From NCBI GenBank assembly GCA_039033855.1, contig JBCCBV010000004.1:1-64000 (forward strand): a stretch of DNA of 64,000 nt, read 5' to 3'. How positions within the stretch are numbered: position 1 is the first letter of the stretch; each line of letters starts with the position of its first letter. Source of the stretch: JBCCBV01 sp039033855. Its GTDB lineage: Bacteria > Planctomycetota > Phycisphaerae > Phycisphaerales > Phycisphaeraceae. The translations under genes and the position numbers were made by a program. This document shows, piece after piece, positions 59,446 to 64,000 of the stretch. The notes beneath the pieces are model-generated. The model worked only from the letters and a program-made list of their open reading frames with translations, did not search any database and was not told the origin of the DNA.

Positions 59446-61941
59446 TTAGGCCGGGTTCGGCGCCCTGGCCGATTCGGCCGGTTTTTCCGCCGCCACCGAC
59501 GGCGCGCCGCCGTCGCCCTGCTCTGCGGCCCACACCAGCCGCTCCACCACCTGCTGGGCCGAGGCAAAGCCTTGTGTGACCTGCGGTTCAGCGCCCGGGT
59601 CGGCCGGGTAAAACACGTACAACGGCACCGACTTGACCCCGAAGCTGTACAGCGCCTCGGTCACGGCCACGTTGGCTTCCATCCGCGTCCAGTCGGCCTT
59701 TACCAGGGCCACGTTGTGCTCGAGCACCGCCTGGCGCACCGGCTCCGTCTCGATAAACGCCTTCTCGAACGCCTTGCAGCTGGCGCACCAGTCCGCGGTG
59801 AAGTCGATGAACACCGGCCGGCCCGCCTCGCGGAATGCCCGCACCGTTTCGGCGCTGTACGGGACCCACTGCAAACGATCGTTGACCACGAACACCACCT
59901 CGGCCGGATCGACCGCCGACGAGATGCCTTCCTCTAAAGGGTCGACCGGCGTCGACATCGCGAGCGCCATGCCGCCCGCCACGCCCGCCAGCGCAAGGCC
60001 TCCGGCCACGCGTCGCCGGCCCACCGGCGCCCCGGCCCCGCCGAACCGCCCCCACGCCCACAAGCCCATCGCCGCGACGACCAGCCCGACCGTTAACCGC
60101 AGGAACCCCGCGTCGCTGGTCAGGCCGACGAAGATCGTCGCCAGCCAGAGCGCTACGACGAACATCGGGAACGCCATGACCTGGCGGAACGCCTCCATCC
60201 ACGCGCCCGGCCGGGGCAGCGCCTTGAGCCAACCCGGGAACGCGCTCAGCAGCACCACCGGCAGAGCCAGCCCCGCGCCCATCGCGCTGAAGATCACCAG
60301 CGTGTTCACCGTCGAATCGCTATACGCCAGCGACACCGCGCCGTTGAGCGCCACGAAGGGCGCCGCGCAGGGCGTGGCCAACGCCGTGGTCAGCAAGCCC
60401 GCGCCGAACGAACCGCGGAGCCCTCCTTTTTCGACCTTGACCGACGCTTTGCCGGCCGCGGTCATCACGCCGGCGCCCACGTCAAACGCTCCGAGAAAGT
60501 TCAGACCAATCGCGACCATCAGCACCGCCATCGCGGCCACGAACCACGGTTGCGCAAGCAAAAATCCCTGCCCGCCCACCGCCTGCCCGGCCTGGGCCAA
60601 GCCGATCACCGCCGCCGCCATCGCCCAGAAGCTCACCAGCACGCCCAGGGCGAACACCAGCCCGTGCACCAGCACCTTCGTCCGGCTTTCACCCGCCTGC
60701 TGCACAAAGCCCATCACCTTGATCGCCAGCACCGGAAACACGCAGGGCATGATGTTGAGCACCATCCCCGCCAGCGCCGCGTACACCGCTGCCAACCCGA
60801 GCGGCAAGTCCGTGCCCGGAGCAGCCGCAGACAGAACCGCTCCGTTTGCAGATTCTGCGTCCGTCGCGGCGTCGTCGGTATCGCCAGCTCCGGCGACTGT
60901 CTCGATTCCTGCCGGCTCGGTTTCCGGTCCGGCCGACCACGCGCCCGGCGCATCGTCCACGACGACGTCGATCGGAACCGAAAGCGACCCCGCGCCCGCA
61001 GGTAATACCTCATCCGACTTCGCCAGGTCCGGACGAAGCAGCAGCAAGCCGGCGATCCGATCCGGCGTCTTGCGCGGCGGAGGTTGCAGTTCCAACCGAA
61101 GCACGTCGTCGTGGTTGCCGTCGCCCGCTTCGACGGTGAAGCCCTGCGCAGCCTTGGGCACCACCACGCCGCCCTGGCCGGGGATAACCAACGGCGGATA
61201 CCTCTCGCTTACTAGGCCGGGCAGCCCGCCGCCGCGCGCTTCGAACACCAGCACGCCGGCCTCGCCCCGGTACGCCCGGAACTGGGCCTCGGCAATCCAC
61301 CGCGGCCGACGAGCGATCGAGTCGGCGATCCACGGCGCCTCGGTCGACACCGCCGGCGCGTCCAAGCGGCTGACCGGCAGCACCAATCGCACTTCCACGT
61401 CGCCGGGGATGCAAATCTCTTTACAAGACAAGAATGTCGCCCGGGCCGTGAACCCGATCGAATCGCCCGACCAGTCGCCGGGCACGGTGAACTCGGCGGC
61501 GAACACGGCCTTGCCCTCGTACCCGAACCCGACCGTGCCGTACGGATCCACGAACCGCACCGGCGTGGGCAGCCCGAGTTGAGTGGGGGCGAGTGCCTCA
61601 ACCTCAACCCCGGCCTCGCCACCTTCGCCTTCGCCAATCGCTACAACCGACCATTGCACGCGCGTCGGCATGCCGGCCTCGCCCGGGTTCGTCCAATAGA
61701 TGTGCCACCCCGGGTCCATCGCAAACTCGACCCCCAGCAGCACGGTCTGCCCCGGGGCGACGGTGTCGTGCGAAGAAATCAGCCGTACGTCGGTGTGCGC
61801 CTCGCGCTCGACCTCGCCGGCCAACCCCAACGCGGGCGCCGCGCACAGCACCGCCAGCAGGCACGCCCAGAGCCGGGCCAGCCCGGCCGAAACCGAGGCG
61901 CCCGCCGGCCAAACACCCATGAACCGCACGCGATCCGACAT
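59446..61941 (-). CDS. DsbD/ScsB-type thiol-disulfide reductase
   Basis: This 831-residue membrane protein carries electrons from cytosolic thioredoxin across the membrane to envelope proteins. The N-terminal signal (residues about 20-45) is followed by a large beta domain with FLSCKEICIPG near residue 160, then about eight membrane helices holding NIMPCVFPVLAIKVMGF near residue 400 (as MPCVFPVLAIK) and TPCAAPFVALNGAVSL near residue 525, the paired transmembrane cysteines. The C-terminal thioredoxin domain has DWCASCKAF near residue 725. ATG 61941 has AAAGGG eight bases upstream; the frame before it is shadow. It precedes the redoxin gene and is probably co-transcribed with it. Confidence 0.9.
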   Translation of the reverse strand: MSDRVRFMGVWPAGASVSAGLARLWACLLAVLCAAPALGLAGEVEREAHTDVRLISSHDTVAPGQTVLLGVEFAMDPGWHIYWTNPGEAGMPTRVQWSVVAIGEGEGGEAGVEVEALAPTQLGLPTPVRFVDPYGTVGFGYEGKAVFAAEFTVPGDWSGDSIGFTARATFLSCKEICIPGDVEVRLVLPVSRLDAPAVSTEAPWIADSIARRPRWIAEAQFRAYRGEAGVLVFEARGGGLPGLVSERYPPLVIPGQGGVVVPKAAQGFTVEAGDGNHDDVLRLELQPPPRKTPDRIAGLLLLRPDLAKSDEVLPAGAGSLSVPIDVVVDDAPGAWSAGPETEPAGIETVAGAGDTDDAATDAESANGAVLSAAAPGTDLPLGLAAVYAALAGMVLNIMPCVFPVLAIKVMGFVQQAGESRTKVLVHGLVFALGVLVSFWAMAAAVIGLAQAGQAVGGQGFLLAQPWFVAAMAVLMVAIGLNFLGAFDVGAGVMTAAGKASVKVEKGGLRGSFGAGLLTTALATPCAAPFVALNGAVSLAYSDSTVNTLVIFSAMGAGLALPVVLLSAFPGWLKALPRPGAWMEAFRQVMAFPMFVVALWLATIFVGLTSDAGFLRLTVGLVVAAMGLWAWGRFGGAGAPVGRRRVAGGLALAGVAGGMALAMSTPVDPLEEGISSAVDPAEVVFVVNDRLQWVPYSAETVRAFREAGRPVFIDFTADWCASCKAFEKAFIETEPVRQAVLEHNVALVKADWTRMEANVAVTEALYSFGVKSVPLYVFYPADPGAEPQVTQGFASAQQVVERLVWAAEQGDGGAPSVAAEKPAESARAPNPA

Positions 61942-62396
61942 CCGAACGCCCTTTCTGAGACAATCCGTCACGCCACGCTTGCACATCTACGCCCACAATC
62001 GGCCGGAACGGCAGCGGGCCCAACTCTAGCGCGGGACAACGCCGCAAACGTCCATTTTATGCCCAGGTGCCCGCACCCGGCACGACGCTGTTCGCGGTGC
62101 ATCTCGCCTTGGATGCGCGCTCCGTGCCCGGCCGAGCGGTCCGCGGAGCAGACCGGAGCCACGGCACGCCGGCCGCTCGATCCATGCCGTATTCAGACGA
62201 ATCGTGCCCAATTTCAGCCCGTATATGCCTCCAGGCGCGGAGCCCCTATCGAACGATCGGCGCCGATCGACGAGCCGGGCCGGGGGCTTGCTCAGAACCG
62301 CACGAGCCCGTAGCCTTTGGGGCTGGCCGCAACGCGACGGACGCAGGATTCTGGCCCCACTTGGGCCCCTGACCCGCCGCCATGCCGGCCGACCCC
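61942..62396. other. 455-base gap between dsbD and tRNA-Val
   Basis: The stretch separates the minus-strand dsbD gene from the plus-strand tRNA. It holds a promoter-like TTGCTC-17-TAGCCT at 62288-62316 and, on the minus strand, AT-richer sequence around 62055 that may serve dsbD. Open frames within it lack ribosome-binding sites. I see no gene in it. Confidence 0.5.
62288..62316 (+). promoter_or_regulatory. Candidate promoter of tRNA-Val
   Basis: TTGCTC, a 17-base spacer and TAGCCT end 80 bases before the tRNA. Transcription would begin near 62323. Confidence 0.5.
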
Positions 62397-62470
62397 GGGC
62401 CGTTGGCGCAGTTGGCTAGCGCGCGTCGTTGACATCGACGAGGTCACAGGTTCAAGTCCTGTACGGCCCA
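62397..62470 (+). tRNA. tRNA-Val (GAC anticodon)
   Basis: Acceptor stem GGGCCGT/ACGGCCC, D arm GCGC...GCGC, anticodon stem CGTCG/CGACG with loop TTGACAT (anticodon GAC) and T arm with TTCAAGT. Discriminator base is A and CCA is not encoded. It stands alone, convergent with the GH25 gene. Confidence 0.97.
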
Positions 62471-62639
62471 TTCAGCACTCGCAACGACCATTTCCCGTTG
62501 CGCATCGCCGCGTTCTGCCTCGCAAGGGTAAACCCGGCAAGCGGGCTGGTATGCCCCCGTTTACATGACTCGGTCCCGGCGTTGCTCGCTTGCTGCTTGC
62601 GGGTCGCCTGCGTGGGCGGTGTGCGGTGCGAAGATCGCT

Positions 62640-64000
62640 TCACCCGCGACAACGACGACGGGCCAGGGTGATCAAACCACTCACGCCGAGCATCGCCAGC
62701 CCGGCCGGCTCGGGCACGGTGGCGGGGGCCGTAGCGCCTTGCCCAAATTGCTGGGCGAGCACGTCGAAGTCGAGCAGGGTCACCACGCCGTCGCCGTTGG
62801 CGTCGCCTTGCGGCTTGTCGCCAACCGTGCCGAAGTTCGCGGCCAGGGTGTCGAAGTCCAGCAGGTTCACCACGCCATCGCCGTTGAAGTCGGACGCGAT
62901 GTTCGACAGCGAAACCAGCGGGTTGAACGACACGCTGTCGAGGTAGACCTCGAACAGGCCGGCGTTGTCGCCGAAGAACTGGATGCTGTCGATGGTCAGG
63001 GTGGCGCCGTCGATGAAGCCGTCGCCTTGCACCCAGCCTTCCCACTGGCTGTCGTCAGACAGGTTCCACTCGTAGAGGTTCCACTGGCCGTCGGCGATGA
63101 GCATCTGTTCGAACCCGCGCTCGGCGGTGCCGTCGGCGTCGTCGATGGCGATGCGGACCGTGATGTCGGCGTCCTCGGTCTTGGCCCAGAACCCGACGTA
63201 GCCGTCGGCGGCGAACGTCACGTTGCCCGCGGCGGCTCCCTGGTTGGCCAGGTGGCGTAAGAACCAGTCGCCCGACGTGGCTTCGATCTCCAGCTGCTGC
63301 GCGGCGTTTCCTTCGAAGGCCTCTGCGGTCGTGCGCTCGGCCGTGGACCCGGCGCCGATCCCGATGTTGCTGCCCGAGAAACCCGGGTCGGATGCGAACA
63401 CGCCTTCGTCGACCTCGAAGGTCGCGATGCTGCGGGTGGCGTCCCCGTCGAACAGGTTGGCCACGTAGTCGTCGAGCTCGGCGGACGTACCGTTGAACAC
63501 GTCGCGGTCGACGTCGCCGGCAATGCCCGCCACGCTGCCGGTGAAGGTGTACTGCCAGAAGTCCCAGTCGTTCGGGCCCCACGGGCTTGTGCTGGGCGCG
63601 GAGCTGTTGAGCGTCGCCATCCAAAGCGGCATCTCGGTGATCCGGCTGTCGAGCAGGTTCTGGGCGAAGCTCGGGAACGTGTACAGCAGCGGCCGCACGC
63701 CCTTGGCGTTGAAGATGGTGTCGGAAAACTCGAACGCCCAGTCGGTCATCTGCGTTTGGCTCATGCCGTTGGGGTTGGATTCCAGGTCCAGCACCGGCGG
63801 GAGGAAGCCCGGGCCCATGTAGTCGCCCGCGACCGACATAAACCAGTTCGCCTCGGCCACGGCGTCGGTGAAGTTAGGCGTCGCGAAGTGGTACGGCGCC
63901 ATGTAGATGTTGTTCGCCGTGGCGCCCGCGGCGTTGCCAAAGAACCGCGAGTCGGTGAAGCCCACGCCTTCGGTCGCCTTCATGAAGGCAAAGTCGATGC
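62640..64000 (-). CDS. GH25 lysozyme-like exported protein with dockerin-like repeats and PEP-CTERM tail (5' end cut by window edge)
   Basis: The frame is open to the edge, so the signal peptide and first strand are outside the window. IDFAFMKATEG at the very start and PVLDLESNP near residue 65 are the glycoside hydrolase family 25 (Chalaropsis lysozyme) motifs, with the catalytic Asp/Glu pair in DLE and a later DFWQYTFTGSVAGIAGDVDRD (WQYT) loop. GH25 enzymes cut peptidoglycan or similar polymers. A second beta-rich domain of about 150 residues follows, which resembles a carbohydrate-binding jelly roll (FEVYLDSVSFNP at its end). Then come two repeats, DFNGDGVVNLLDFD and DANGDGVVTLLDFD, and a tail VPEPAG-hydrophobic-RRRCRG. 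Since planctomycetes have peptidoglycan but few GH25 enzymes, the target may be other bacteria. Confidence 0.85.
   Translation of the reverse strand, partial: IDFAFMKATEGVGFTDSRFFGNAAGATANNIYMAPYHFATPNFTDAVAEANWFMSVAGDYMGPGFLPPVLDLESNPNGMSQTQMTDWAFEFSDTIFNAKGVRPLLYTFPSFAQNLLDSRITEMPLWMATLNSSAPSTSPWGPNDWDFWQYTFTGSVAGIAGDVDRDVFNGTSAELDDYVANLFDGDATRSIATFEVDEGVFASDPGFSGSNIGIGAGSTAERTTAEAFEGNAAQQLEIEATSGDWFLRHLANQGAAAGNVTFAADGYVGFWAKTEDADITVRIAIDDADGTAERGFEQMLIADGQWNLYEWNLSDDSQWEGWVQGDGFIDGATLTIDSIQFFGDNAGLFEVYLDSVSFNPLVSLSNIASDFNGDGVVNLLDFDTLAANFGTVGDKPQGDANGDGVVTLLDFDVLAQQFGQGATAPATVPEPAGLAMLGVSGLITLARRRCRG

Noticed and set aside
62067..62372. Possible 101-residue gene between dsbD and tRNA-Val
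   Set aside because: No ribosome-binding site, no recognisable feature, and composition like a chance frame.

Overview
The window looks like a chromosomal segment from a planctomycete of the class Phycisphaerae. It is strongly GC-rich and gene-dense on both strands. It carries five exported proteins ending in two dockerin-like calcium-loop repeats followed by a PEP-CTERM tail, a DUF1559-style prepilin with an H-X9-DG motif, and several 170-540 residue exported proteins I cannot assign. The class is an inference from these features; no rRNA gene is present. I see no IS element, prophage, CRISPR array or origin.

Layout. 1-3107: end of opgG, an unknown overlapping gene, and opgH (periplasmic glucans). 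3246-5482: a PilZ protein and a YifB/ComM-type ATPase. 5507-13443 (minus strand): a long run argB, argF, unknown, TsaC-like/phosphatase fusion, membrane protein, BtuF-like lipoprotein, BtuC-like permease, metallophosphoesterase. 13537-15891: tmk and proS. 16098-21490: the translation/secretion block tRNA-Thr, tuf, rpmG, terminator, then tRNA-Trp, secE, nusG, interrupted by an exported cyclophilin and a nuclease-like lipoprotein. 21497-23448: a GNAT enzyme, a small protein and a TauE-type permease. 23556-32337: 2-oxoglutarate dehydrogenase parts (sucA, sucB, lpd) around four unknown genes. 32420-38739 (minus): a sigma factor, a candidate anti-sigma protein and three exported proteins, two of them paralogous. 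38882-42903: hisF, a GDSL hydrolase, a small membrane protein and an exported nuclease-like protein. 43058-45760: two ketosynthase-like genes, the first without the catalytic histidines. 45783-46775: prepilin. 46877-58405: an M42 peptidase and a secreted cyanophycinase-M14 fusion, facing away from an M20 hydrolase-astA-astD-astB operon. 58615-64000: a DsbD/redoxin pair, tRNA-Val and the end of a GH25 lysozyme-like protein.

The most interesting reading is the 46.9-58.4 kb region as an arginine-polymer scavenging locus. A secreted cyanophycinase-like enzyme fused to a metallocarboxypeptidase would release arginyl dipeptides and amino acids, the M42 enzyme would trim peptides, and the succinyltransferase (AST) enzymes would turn arginine into glutamate and ammonia. 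The M20 hydrolase sits where an AstE enzyme would be expected. Arginine synthesis genes (argB, argF) lie elsewhere in the window. Other points are an EF-Tu with altered switch I and G5 motifs, and a recurring TANNNT box 6-7 bases before start codons that lack a Shine-Dalgarno sequence, which suggests leaderless transcripts.
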